A stretch of DNA of 17,770 nt from Thioalkalivibrio sp. (GTDB lineage: Bacteria; Pseudomonadota; Gammaproteobacteria; Ectothiorhodospirales; Ectothiorhodospiraceae): contig PWGH01000240.1 in the NCBI GenBank assembly GCA_003555285.1, positions 1-17,770 of the forward strand. The letters are read 5' to 3'. Numbering within the stretch: the first letter of the stretch is position 1; the number at the start of each line of letters is the position of its first letter. A model generated the notes under the pieces. The model was not told where the DNA came from, searched no databases, and worked only from the letters and a program-made list of their open reading frames with translations. Both the position numbers and the translations under genes were made by a program. This document shows positions 1-6,031 of the stretch, piece after piece.

Positions 1-90
1 GGGTGTGCCCGGTCCGGACACGCTCAAGTCGTCCATGAGCGCTCGAAGATGGCCATCCATGGCCATCTACGGTCCGGACCGGGCACACCC
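1..90. repeat. Perfect 19-bp inverted repeat flanking a 52-bp core
   Basis: Bases 1-19 (GGGTGTGCCCGGTCCGGAC) are the exact reverse complement of 72-90. The inner part of each arm contains the palindrome GGTCCGGACC or nine of its ten bases. The core holds two copies of ATGGCCATC in tandem at 49-57 and 59-67, and ATGGCCAT is itself palindromic. The left arm starts at the first base of the window, so the element may extend to the left. It could be a miniature inverted-repeat element, a large terminator-like hairpin or a chromosomal dyad. No transposase or target-site duplication can be seen, so its class is unknown. Confidence 0.7.
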
Positions 91-351
91 CGCACGGCTC
101 TTCAGTGTTGGGTGTAAACCCCAAGGGCGTGCTGCCGGCGGTTGGGCTTAGTGGGGATAGCTGCACGCGTTCGGCGCCTGGGGTGGCCGGGCCGAGCGCC
201 GTGGGCCTGCCGTGGCCGTGCCCGAGCCGTTGCGTGCAGGGCCTTCGGGGCCGGCGTTTTGGGTTCGAATTCAAGCACGGCGACGGTGCAATCCCGACGC
301 GTGGACCTCCGACGCCGCGTACCGCCCTCCACGGGATCCACCCGGGAAGGG
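91..351. other. Intergenic stretch with no supported gene
   Basis: Only very GC-rich open frames with low-complexity Arg/Ala/Pro translations occur here, with no recognisable domain and no credible ribosome binding site. A GGCC-TTCGG-GGCC mini-hairpin lies near 240-252. A GGTTCGAAT string at 262-270 resembles a tRNA T-loop but does not belong to a foldable tRNA. The stretch follows the 3' end of the minus-strand TM2-like gene and contains no clear terminator with a T-tract. Confidence 0.5.
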
Positions 352-921
352 TTAGGGGCGGGGCTTTTTGCGGAGGTGGCGGAGCATGGCTTCCTGGTCG
401 TTGAACGAGGGGACGCGGCTGCGGCCGGGAGCGGGGGCGGGGCTTGCGGTCGAGCGACTGGGGGTATGGCCGGCCCGTTCGGTTTCCTTCAGGGCCTGGT
501 AGTCGGCCAGGTCCCCGTGGGCCTGTTCGGCGTCGGTGGTTTCGGTGTAGCGCCCGCGGTAATCGGTGGGTGGCTTGCGGCCCTTGCGCAGGAACAATTT
601 CATGCGCAGTTCCTTGTTGTAGGTCACCACGCGGCGATCGATCCAGTAGAGATCAAAGGCGGCGAAGCCCAGCAGGGCGGCCAGCGGTACCAGCCACCAC
701 GCCGCCGGGGCGAGCCATGCCGTGGCCACGGTGATGGCCGTCAATCCCGCAAAGGCGCTCGCGCCCCGCGGCTCGGCCAGGTACCAGCGGTGCAGGCCGA
801 GCGGAAACAGCACCCAGGCCGCGTAGGCCCAGGCGCGGGAGCGCATGCGCGCGGTGAGCCGGGCATTCATCGCCTGCAGCCCACCGCCCTCGAGGTCCAA
901 TTTTTGCCAGCCCGTGCTCAT
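352..921 (-). CDS. TM2-like small integral membrane protein
   Basis: This gene encodes 189 residues. After about 30 polar residues come a hydrophobic segment (about 31-47) ending in GLHRWYL, then two more hydrophobic segments (about 54-72 and 74-93) ending in DLYWID. The G-x-HR-x-YL turn between two helices and the Asp after the last helix match the TM2 domain layout, in which G-x-HRFYLG is typical. The C-terminal third is polar, rich in Ser/Pro/Ala and ends in a basic RKKPRP tail, so it is probably cytoplasmic and disordered. The start is the ATG at 919-921, with a modest GGCAGG-type ribosome site. The gene is divergent from the LysR regulator across about 140 bp, so the two could share a control region. 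The function of TM2 proteins in bacteria is not settled. The coding call is firm; the TM2 assignment is moderate. Confidence 0.72.
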   Translation of the reverse strand: MSTGWQKLDLEGGGLQAMNARLTARMRSRAWAYAAWVLFPLGLHRWYLAEPRGASAFAGLTAITVATAWLAPAAWWLVPLAALLGFAAFDLYWIDRRVVTYNKELRMKLFLRKGRKPPTDYRGRYTETTDAEQAHGDLADYQALKETERAGHTPSRSTASPAPAPGRSRVPSFNDQEAMLRHLRKKPRP

Positions 922-1062
922 CGTTGCCTGCCCATCGGGGTGTCCCGGATCGTGTATGTTGCCAGTCTACCCTCGGGCTGATTTCGCGCAGGGAAAGTCC
1001 GTCTGCTATTGCGGCCTTGTCGGGCTTGCTAGCATGCGTGGCACCAAATGGGAATCCTGTTG
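922..1062. promoter_or_regulatory. Divergent intergenic control region (TM2-like gene / LysR regulator)
   Basis: This is the only space between two divergently transcribed genes, so both promoters must lie here. LysR regulators commonly bind such a region and control themselves and the divergent gene. I cannot identify convincing -35/-10 boxes or a clean T-N11-A operator by eye. The call therefore rests on gene arrangement, not on a motif. Confidence 0.4.
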
Positions 1063-2007
1063 ATGTCGGATCGGCGCTTGCAAGTCTTTTTTACCGTGGC
1101 CCGGCTGCTTTCGTTCACGCGGGCGGCCGAGGTGCTGCACATGACCCAGCCGGCGGTCACCTTCCAGGTGCGCCAGCTCGAGGAGCAGTTCGATACCCGG
1201 TTGTTCGACCGGAATCACAACCGGGTCACGCTGACCGAGGCCGGTCGCCTGGTGTTCCGTTATGCCGAGCGGATCTTCGAGTCCTATGCGGAGATGGAGG
1301 CGGCGATGCGCGAGCTGAAGGGTGCGGTCGGCGGAGCCCTGGTGCTCGGTGCCAGCACCACGGTGGCGGAGTACCTGCTGCCCACCTTGCTCGGGGCCTT
1401 CCTGCGCAGCCATCCGGGGGTCGGCATCAGCCTGCGGGTGGGCAATTCCGATGCCGTGGTCGCGATGGTCGAGGAGAGCGAGATCGATCTCGGCGTGGTC
1501 GAGGCGCCGGTGGGTAACCGCAACCTGATCGTGCAGGCCTTCCTGATCGACCAACTGCGCCTGATCGTGCCACACGATCACCGGTTGGCGCCGGTGAAGC
1601 GCGTGACCCTGGACGACTTCCTCGACGAGCCCTTCGTCTGTCGGGAGGAGGGGTCCGGGACCCGGGAGGTGATCATGGACTACCTGACGCGCCAGGGTTT
1701 TAGCCGTAATCGCCTGAATCTGTGTATGGAACTCGGCAGCCCGGAGGCGATCAAGGGTGCCGTGGCGGCGGGCATGGGCGTTTCGGTGCTGTCGGAGTCG
1801 GTGATCGCCAAGGAGGTGGCACTGGGTCAGTTGGTAGCCATCCCGCTGGATCCGCCGCTGGAGCGACCGATCTCCCTGGTGCACGCCCGCCAGAAGTTTC
1901 GCGTGCCGACTCTCGAGGTGTTGTTGCGCTTCATCCGCGAATACTGCACCCGGGATGATGCCGCCGGTGATCCGCCGACCCGCCACCCTGCAGTCACCGC
2001 TCGGTAG
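1063..2007 (+). CDS. LysR-type transcriptional regulator, CysL-like
   Basis: With the ATG at 1063 the product is 314 residues, the usual LysR length. An in-frame ATG at 1048 would add five residues. I prefer 1063 because family members start a few residues before the LQVFFTVA helix, and GGGA lies upstream. The N-terminal winged helix-turn-helix (about residues 2-60) contains SFTRAAEVLHMTQPAVTFQV and the TRLFDR wing. The effector-binding domain follows (about 88-300). Segments such as LVLGASTTVAEYLLP, REEGSGTREV and MELGSPEAIKGAVAAGMGVSVLS resemble the CysL/YeiE branch. CysL of Bacillus activates sulfite reductase genes; whether sulfur metabolism is the target here is inference. The C-terminal 15 residues are Pro/Thr/Arg-rich, and the stop codon lies within a 13-bp tandem repeat. 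Confidence 0.9.
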   Translation: MSDRRLQVFFTVARLLSFTRAAEVLHMTQPAVTFQVRQLEEQFDTRLFDRNHNRVTLTEAGRLVFRYAERIFESYAEMEAAMRELKGAVGGALVLGASTTVAEYLLPTLLGAFLRSHPGVGISLRVGNSDAVVAMVEESEIDLGVVEAPVGNRNLIVQAFLIDQLRLIVPHDHRLAPVKRVTLDDFLDEPFVCREEGSGTREVIMDYLTRQGFSRNRLNLCMELGSPEAIKGAVAAGMGVSVLSESVIAKEVALGQLVAIPLDPPLERPISLVHARQKFRVPTLEVLLRFIREYCTRDDAAGDPPTRHPAVTAR

Positions 2008-2037
2008 CCCCGCTCGATAGCCCCGCTCGGTCGCCCC
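1999..2037 (+). repeat. Three tandem copies of a 13-bp unit
   Basis: The unit is GCTCGGTAGCCCC at 1999-2011, repeated as GCTCGATAGCCCC at 2012-2024 and GCTCGGTCGCCCC at 2025-2037. The TAG stop codon of the LysR gene lies inside the first copy. The array ends about 15 bp before the strong ribosome binding site of the next gene. Confidence 0.9.
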
Positions 2038-2052
2038 GTCTCTTGGTAAAAT

Positions 2053-2058
2053 AAGGAG
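2053..2058 (+). promoter_or_regulatory. Strong ribosome binding site for the amidotransferase-like gene
   Basis: AAGGAG lies five bases before the ATG at 2064 and fixes that start. It is preceded by TAAAAT (2047-2052), an unusually AT-rich stretch for this region. That could be a -10 box, but no -35 partner at good spacing is visible. Confidence 0.75.
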
Positions 2059-2063
2059 CAGCC

Positions 2064-2810
2064 ATGAAGAACTATTGTGTCGTTCAGCATACCTATTCGG
2101 AATTCCTGGGCCTGATCGAGTCCCAACTCGAGAAGCGGGATATCGGTTTTGCCTACCACCGTCCCTTCGTCGGCCAGCCGCTACCGGGTTCGGCGGCCCA
2201 GTTCGATGGTCTCTGGTTGTTGGGCGGCGCCTGGCCCACCGCCGATCTCGAACACAATCCGCAGGTGCCCGAGGAGTTGGCGCTGATCGACATCTTCCGG
2301 CGCTCCCGCCGGCCGGTCATCGGCATCGGCATGGGCGGTCTGCTGGTGGCCCAGCAGGCCGGTGGCACGCCCCATGAAGACCCTCCCTATCGGGCCGCGT
2401 TCGTGACCGCCCACAAAACCCCGGCCGGAGCGGGCGATGCGCTGGCCGAGGCGGTGGACGGCCATCGGGTGCTGGTGTTGGTGCATGGGCGGGTCGACCT
2501 GCCCGAGGGGCTGGAGCCCACGCTGGTCGATGACGCCGGCCAGTGGCTGGCGGTACGCCCCGATGCCCTGACCTACGGTCTGCTGTTTCGCCCGGAAATG
2601 AAACCGGGCATGCTAGAAGATATCATCATGGAGGCGCGGCATAATCCGCCACCCAACATGGGCGAGTTGCTGGGCGAGGCGCGCATGGAATGGCAGGGGA
2701 TGCAGGCCGTGACCCAGCAGGTCGTGGTCGGGCTGGTGTCGGAACTCGGATTGATGCAGGAACGGCGCAAGATGCCGATCTTCAGCCTGAAACTAGAGAC
2801 GGATGCATGA
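2064..2810 (+). CDS. Class I glutamine amidotransferase-fold protein lacking the catalytic Cys and His
   Basis: The 248-residue product has a class I amidotransferase (flavodoxin-like) layout: an opening beta strand with QHT at about 5-10, DGLWLLGG at 48-55, the nucleophile-elbow region RPVIGIGMGGLLVAQQAGG at 83-101, DLPEG at 145-149 and YGLLFRPE at 171-178. Active members have G-(V/I)-C-x-G at the elbow and FHPE near the end. Here the elbow reads G-I-G-M-G, so Cys is replaced by Gly89, and FHPE reads FRPE, so His is replaced by Arg176. Glu178 is kept. Glutamine hydrolysis by the Cys-His-Glu triad is therefore not expected; a regulatory, scaffolding or ligand-binding role is more likely. About 55 residues after the fold's end have no clear match. 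The start is set by a strong AAGGAG. The gene lies 56 bp after the LysR regulator and touches the next gene, suggesting an operon. Confidence 0.82.
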   Translation: MKNYCVVQHTYSEFLGLIESQLEKRDIGFAYHRPFVGQPLPGSAAQFDGLWLLGGAWPTADLEHNPQVPEELALIDIFRRSRRPVIGIGMGGLLVAQQAGGTPHEDPPYRAAFVTAHKTPAGAGDALAEAVDGHRVLVLVHGRVDLPEGLEPTLVDDAGQWLAVRPDALTYGLLFRPEMKPGMLEDIIMEARHNPPPNMGELLGEARMEWQGMQAVTQQVVVGLVSELGLMQERRKMPIFSLKLETDA

Positions 2811-2826
2811 GTGTGCCTCCCTTGAG

Positions 2827-3204
2827 ATGAACATGAACATGGCACGCAAAAAGAAGGCCGGCGATCCCGCGCGGCGCCTGGCCGAGATTGCCAAGAGTCT
2901 GCCAGAGACCGAGCAGCGCACGCTGCTGCACTTTGCGGAATTTCTGCGCACCCAGGTGGCGACGGCTGAACCCGTGCCGTTGCCGGAGCCCAAGGCGATT
3001 CCGCGCCCGCCCGAGGAGTCGGTGATCAAGGCGATGCGCCGGCTCTCCGAAACCTATTTCATGCTGGAGCGTGGCCGCCTGTTGAACGAGACCTCCGCCC
3101 TGATGACCCAGCATGTGATGCAGGGGCGTCCGGCCGTCGAAGTCATCGACGAACTCGAGGCCCTGTTTGCGACCCACTACGAGCGGGTGCGATCCACGTC
3201 ATGA
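2827..3204 (+). CDS. Small basic helical protein of unknown function
   Basis: I do not recognise this gene with confidence. From the ATG at 2827 it encodes 125 residues starting MNMNMARKKK. Other in-frame ATGs lie at 2803 (overlapping the previous stop by 8 bp), 2833 and 2839. None has a good ribosome site, so the start is uncertain and translation is probably coupled to the gene before. The segment SLPETEQRTLLHFAEFLRTQ resembles the helix found in DUF2281/antitoxin-like small proteins (LP-x-x-x-R-x-x-x-L-x-FAEFL). No toxin partner is present, so an antitoxin role is not supported. A Pro-rich linker (PVPLPEPKAIPRPPEE) separates it from a second helical half (IKAMRRLSETYFMLERGRLL...), which ends in an acidic VIDELEALF helix. 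No membrane segment or Cys pair is visible. The stop overlaps the start of the AI-2E family gene by 4 bp. Confidence 0.8.
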   Translation: MNMNMARKKKAGDPARRLAEIAKSLPETEQRTLLHFAEFLRTQVATAEPVPLPEPKAIPRPPEESVIKAMRRLSETYFMLERGRLLNETSALMTQHVMQGRPAVEVIDELEALFATHYERVRSTS

Positions 3205-4319
3205 TCCAGGTGTTACGACGCTGGTACGAGCGGCATTTTACCGACCCGCAGGTGGTGATCCTGGCCTTCCTGCTGCTGATCGGATTTTTGTTGGTGATCG
3301 TGGCCGGGCGCATCCTGGCACCGCTGCTGGCCAGCCTGATCATCGCCTACCTGCTCGACGGTGCGGTGGCGAAGCTGACGCGCTTGCGAATGCCGCGGCT
3401 CTTCGCGGTGATCCTGGTGATGCTCGGGTTCATTGCGCTGGTTACGGCGGCGCTGTTCGGGCTGGTGCCGCTGATGTCGCAGCAGGTGACGCAGCTGGCG
3501 CGGGAGCTGCCGATGATGATTTCCCAGGGACAGGCGCTGCTGCTGCAGCTGCCCGAGCGGTATCCGCAGATCATCTCCGAGGAGCAGGTCTTCGAGCTGA
3601 TGACGGCGATCCGCGCCGAGGCCGCGCTGTTCGGGCAGCAACTGGTCAAGTTTTCGCTGGCCTCGGCGCAGCATCTGGTGACGGTGGTGATCTACCTGAT
3701 CGTGGTGCCGCTGATGGTGTTCTTCATGCTGAAGGATCGGGACAAGATTCTGGCCTGGTTTATGGGCTTCATGCCGCGCGATCGGCGCCTGGCGGGTCAG
3801 GTCTGGAACGAGGTGAACCAGAAGATCGCGAGCTACGTGCGCGGCAAGTTCATCGAAATCCTGCTGGTCTGGGCGGTCAGCTTCATCACCTTTCACTGGT
3901 TCGGTCTGCAGTATGCGGTGCTCTTGTCGTTCATGGTCGGGATCTCGGTGATCATCCCCTACATCGGTGCCGCGGTGGTGACGATTCCGGTGGCCTTGGT
4001 GGCCTATTTCCAGTTCGGCCTCTCGAGCGAGTTCGCTTGGGTGCTGATCGCCTACGGCGTGATCCAGTTCCTGGACGGCAATGTGCTGGTGCCGCTGCTG
4101 TTTTCCGAGGTGGTGAATCTGCATCCGGTGGCGATCATCGCCGCCGTGTTCATTTTCGGCGGCATCTGGGGGCTGTGGGGCGTCTTTTTTGCCATTCCGC
4201 TGGCCACACTGGTGCATGCCGTGTTGAAGTCCTGGCCCCGCCACAACCTGGTATTGGAGGAAACGGAATCCGGTGATGGTGTGCCGCAGGGTGGGCCCTC
4301 GCATCCCTACACGCCCTGA
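3201..4319 (+). CDS. AI-2E family (PerM/YhhT, UPF0118) inner-membrane protein
   Basis: This 372-residue protein has the multi-pass pattern of the AI-2E transporter family, with about eight hydrophobic segments. Two lie near the N-terminus (about 14-60), followed by a third (70-93), a soluble helical region with QQVTQLARELP, and the rest from about 155 to 345. The conserved C-terminal motifs IPYIGA, IQFLDGNVLVPLLF and LHPVAIIAAVFIFGGIWGLWGVFFAIPL are present. Family members have been linked to export of autoinducer-2 (TqsA) or to Na+/H+ antiport and permease roles. The substrate cannot be read from sequence. The ATG overlaps the previous stop (ATGA), showing translational coupling. The last 25 residues are polar and cytoplasmic. 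In several gammaproteobacteria perM sits near purM/purN, which are 13 kb away here. Confidence 0.93.
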   Translation: MIQVLRRWYERHFTDPQVVILAFLLLIGFLLVIVAGRILAPLLASLIIAYLLDGAVAKLTRLRMPRLFAVILVMLGFIALVTAALFGLVPLMSQQVTQLARELPMMISQGQALLLQLPERYPQIISEEQVFELMTAIRAEAALFGQQLVKFSLASAQHLVTVVIYLIVVPLMVFFMLKDRDKILAWFMGFMPRDRRLAGQVWNEVNQKIASYVRGKFIEILLVWAVSFITFHWFGLQYAVLLSFMVGISVIIPYIGAAVVTIPVALVAYFQFGLSSEFAWVLIAYGVIQFLDGNVLVPLLFSEVVNLHPVAIIAAVFIFGGIWGLWGVFFAIPLATLVHAVLKSWPRHNLVLEETESGDGVPQGGPSHPYTP

Positions 4320-4321
4320 TC

Positions 4322-4356
4322 GCCCGTTTTCGGGCATTCCCACCCCCGTCGCGGGG
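4322..4356 (+). terminator. Two adjacent GC-rich hairpins between the PerM-like gene and rng
   Basis: Directly after the stop, GCCCG-TTTT-CGGGC (4322-4335) forms a 5-bp stem, followed by CCCCG-TCG-CGGGG (4344-4356). No T-run follows either stem, so intrinsic termination would be weak. They may attenuate read-through or protect the upstream mRNA 3' end and mark the boundary between the PerM-like block and the rng block. Confidence 0.4.
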
Positions 4357-4392
4357 CCGTGAGCCACGCCGGTTCGCGGATTCCAGTCCAAA

Positions 4393-4397
4393 AGGAG
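4393..4397 (+). promoter_or_regulatory. Ribosome binding site of rng
   Basis: AGGAG lies four bases before the ATG at 4402 (within AAAAGGAGATCC) and fixes that start. It gives MTGTELLMNV, a typical RNase G N-terminus. Confidence 0.75.
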
Positions 4398-4401
4398 ATC
4401 C

Positions 4402-5883
4402 ATGACCGGCACCGAACTGTTGATGAACGTGACCCCGCAAGAGAGCCGTGTCGCGCTGGTGGAGAACGGCATCCTGACCGAACTCCACCTCGAGCGGACC
4501 CGGCGCCGGGGCCTGGTCGGGAGCATCTACAAGGGCCGAGTGTGCCGGGTGCTGCCGGGCATGGATGCGGCCTTCATCGATATCGGCCTGGAACGCACCG
4601 CCTTCCTGCACGCCTCGGATGTGGCGCCGGTGGAACGCGAGGAATTGTCCAACGGCGATGCCCCGCGTCGCGATCAGTCGATCAGCCAATTGCTGCGCGA
4701 AGGCCAGGACCTGCTGGTGCAGGTGATCAAGGATCCATTGGGGACCAAGGGCGCGCGCCTGACCACCTACGTCACCGTGCCCTCGCGGCATCTGGTGCTG
4801 ATGCCGCACCAGAACAACATCGGCATCAGCACCCGGATCGAGGATGACGCGACGCGCACCCGGCTGCGCGCGAACATGGAGGAATTGCGCCGCGAACTGG
4901 CGCCGGAACACGGCTTCATCGTCCGCACCGCGGCGGAGCTGGCCGACGAGGGGGCGTTGCGCAACGACGTGCTGTTTCTGAAGAAACTCTGGGAATCCTT
5001 GCAGGAAAATGCCATCGCCTGCGCCACCGGCGAGGAAATCCACGCCGATCTGCCGCTGGTCCTGCGGATCCTGCGCGACATGGTCGGCGTGGACCTGGAG
5101 CGTATCCGCATCGATTCACGCGAAACCTGGCAGCGGGTGCGTGGCTTCGCGGAGCGGTATATCCCCGAACTCGTCGACCGCATCGAGCATTATCCCGGCG
5201 AACGGCCGATCTTCGAACTGTTCAATGTCGAGGAGGAGATCCAGCGCGCCCTCGAGCGCAAGGTCGAGCTGAAATCCGGCGGCTACCTGATCTTCGACCA
5301 GACCGAGGCGATGACCACGGTCGACGTGAACACCGGCGGCTTCGTCGGCCATCGCAATCTCGAAGAAACCATCTTCAAGACCAATCTCGAGGCGGCCCAG
5401 GCGATCGGCCGGCAGCTGCGGCTGCGCAACCTCGGCGGCATCATCATCATCGACTTCATCGACATGCAGGACGATGAGCACAAGCGTCAGGTCGGCCGGG
5501 CGCTGGACCGGGCGCTGGAACGGGACCATTCGAAGTGCCAGATCTGCGAGGTCTCGCCGCTCGGGCTGGTCGAGATGACCCGAAAGCGCACCCGCGAGAG
5601 TCTGGAACACCTGTTGTGCGAACCCTGCCCCACCTGCAGCGGGCGCGGTTTCCTGAAGTCGGCCGAGACCGTTTGCTACGAATTGTTCCGGGAGATCCTG
5701 CGCGAGGCGCGCCAATACGATGCCCGGGAGCTGCGGGTGCTGGCCGCCCAGAACGTGATCGATCTGCTGCTCGACGAGGAGTCCTCGAGTCTGGCCGAGT
5801 TGCAGGAATTCATCGGTGTCCCCATCCGGTTTCAGGTGGAGACGCTGTATCAGCAGGAGCAATTCGACGTGGTGTTCATCTGA
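4402..5883 (+). CDS. rng: Ribonuclease G
   Basis: The 493-residue product is the expected length for RNase G, the endoribonuclease that matures the 16S rRNA 5' end and helps decay mRNAs. It is RNase G rather than RNase E because it lacks the long C-terminal degradosome scaffold. Domains in order: an N-terminal beta region with GSIYKGRV-x-x-VLPGMDAAFIDIG at 40-62, which opens the S1 RNA-binding domain (to about 125); the 5'-sensor region (about 120-210); and the DNase I-like catalytic domain. The catalytic metal-binding Asp residues are seen in TTVDVNTGG (Asp308) and IIDFIDM (Asp351/Asp354). The Zn-link CPTC is at 409-412 (CPTCSGRG), after which the C-terminal oligomerisation part follows. Neighbours fit the conserved order rng - yhdP - tldD. 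The usual upstream partner maf is absent; a PerM-like gene takes its place. Confidence 0.97.
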   Translation: MTGTELLMNVTPQESRVALVENGILTELHLERTRRRGLVGSIYKGRVCRVLPGMDAAFIDIGLERTAFLHASDVAPVEREELSNGDAPRRDQSISQLLREGQDLLVQVIKDPLGTKGARLTTYVTVPSRHLVLMPHQNNIGISTRIEDDATRTRLRANMEELRRELAPEHGFIVRTAAELADEGALRNDVLFLKKLWESLQENAIACATGEEIHADLPLVLRILRDMVGVDLERIRIDSRETWQRVRGFAERYIPELVDRIEHYPGERPIFELFNVEEEIQRALERKVELKSGGYLIFDQTEAMTTVDVNTGGFVGHRNLEETIFKTNLEAAQAIGRQLRLRNLGGIIIIDFIDMQDDEHKRQVGRALDRALERDHSKCQICEVSPLGLVEMTRKRTRESLEHLLCEPCPTCSGRGFLKSAETVCYELFREILREARQYDARELRVLAAQNVIDLLLDEESSSLAELQEFIGVPIRFQVETLYQQEQFDVVFI

Positions 5884-5975
5884 CCCACTGGATCCCCGGC
5901 CATGGGGCGCCTGCCCGGACCCGCGGCGGGACTGAGGTTGCCACCCGGGTTCACCCTCAGCGCCGAGGCATGGAC

Positions 5976-5999
5976 GCCAGCGGGCGCGCAAGCGCTGGC
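5976..5999 (+). other. Hairpin in the rng-yhdP gap
   Basis: GCCAGCG (5976-5982) pairs perfectly with CGCTGGC (5993-5999) across a 10-nt loop. It ends 21 nt before the yhdP ribosome site (GGAG, 6021-6024). It could set the ratio of RNase G to YhdP translation or be an RNase processing site. No T-tract follows, so it is unlikely to be an intrinsic terminator. Confidence 0.35.
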
Positions 6000-6031
6000 C
6001 GGTGGGCGGTGGCGGTGACCGGAGCGGACCG

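Noticed and set aside
197..282. Possible tRNA: CGCCGTG and CACGGCG pair 73 bases apart and GGTTCGAAT lies before the second arm
   Set aside because: Position 61 of the T-stem would be T instead of C, the T-stem has a mismatch, T8 is missing and no D-arm or anticodon arm folds. Chance pairing in GC-rich DNA is likelier.
142..981. 279-residue plus-strand frame
   Set aside because: It lies opposite the TM2-like gene and its translation is low-complexity Gly/Arg/Pro with no domain. The minus-strand product has clear membrane helices and the TM2-like signature.
2827..3204. Type II antitoxin because of the DUF2281-like helix
   Set aside because: There is no PIN or other toxin gene next to it; it is coupled to a PerM-like membrane protein, and its second half is not antitoxin-like.
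3213..4526. 437-residue minus-strand frame rich in His/Gln/Arg
   Set aside because: It is the antisense of the PerM-like membrane protein; its composition reflects the complement of Leu/Val/Ile codons.
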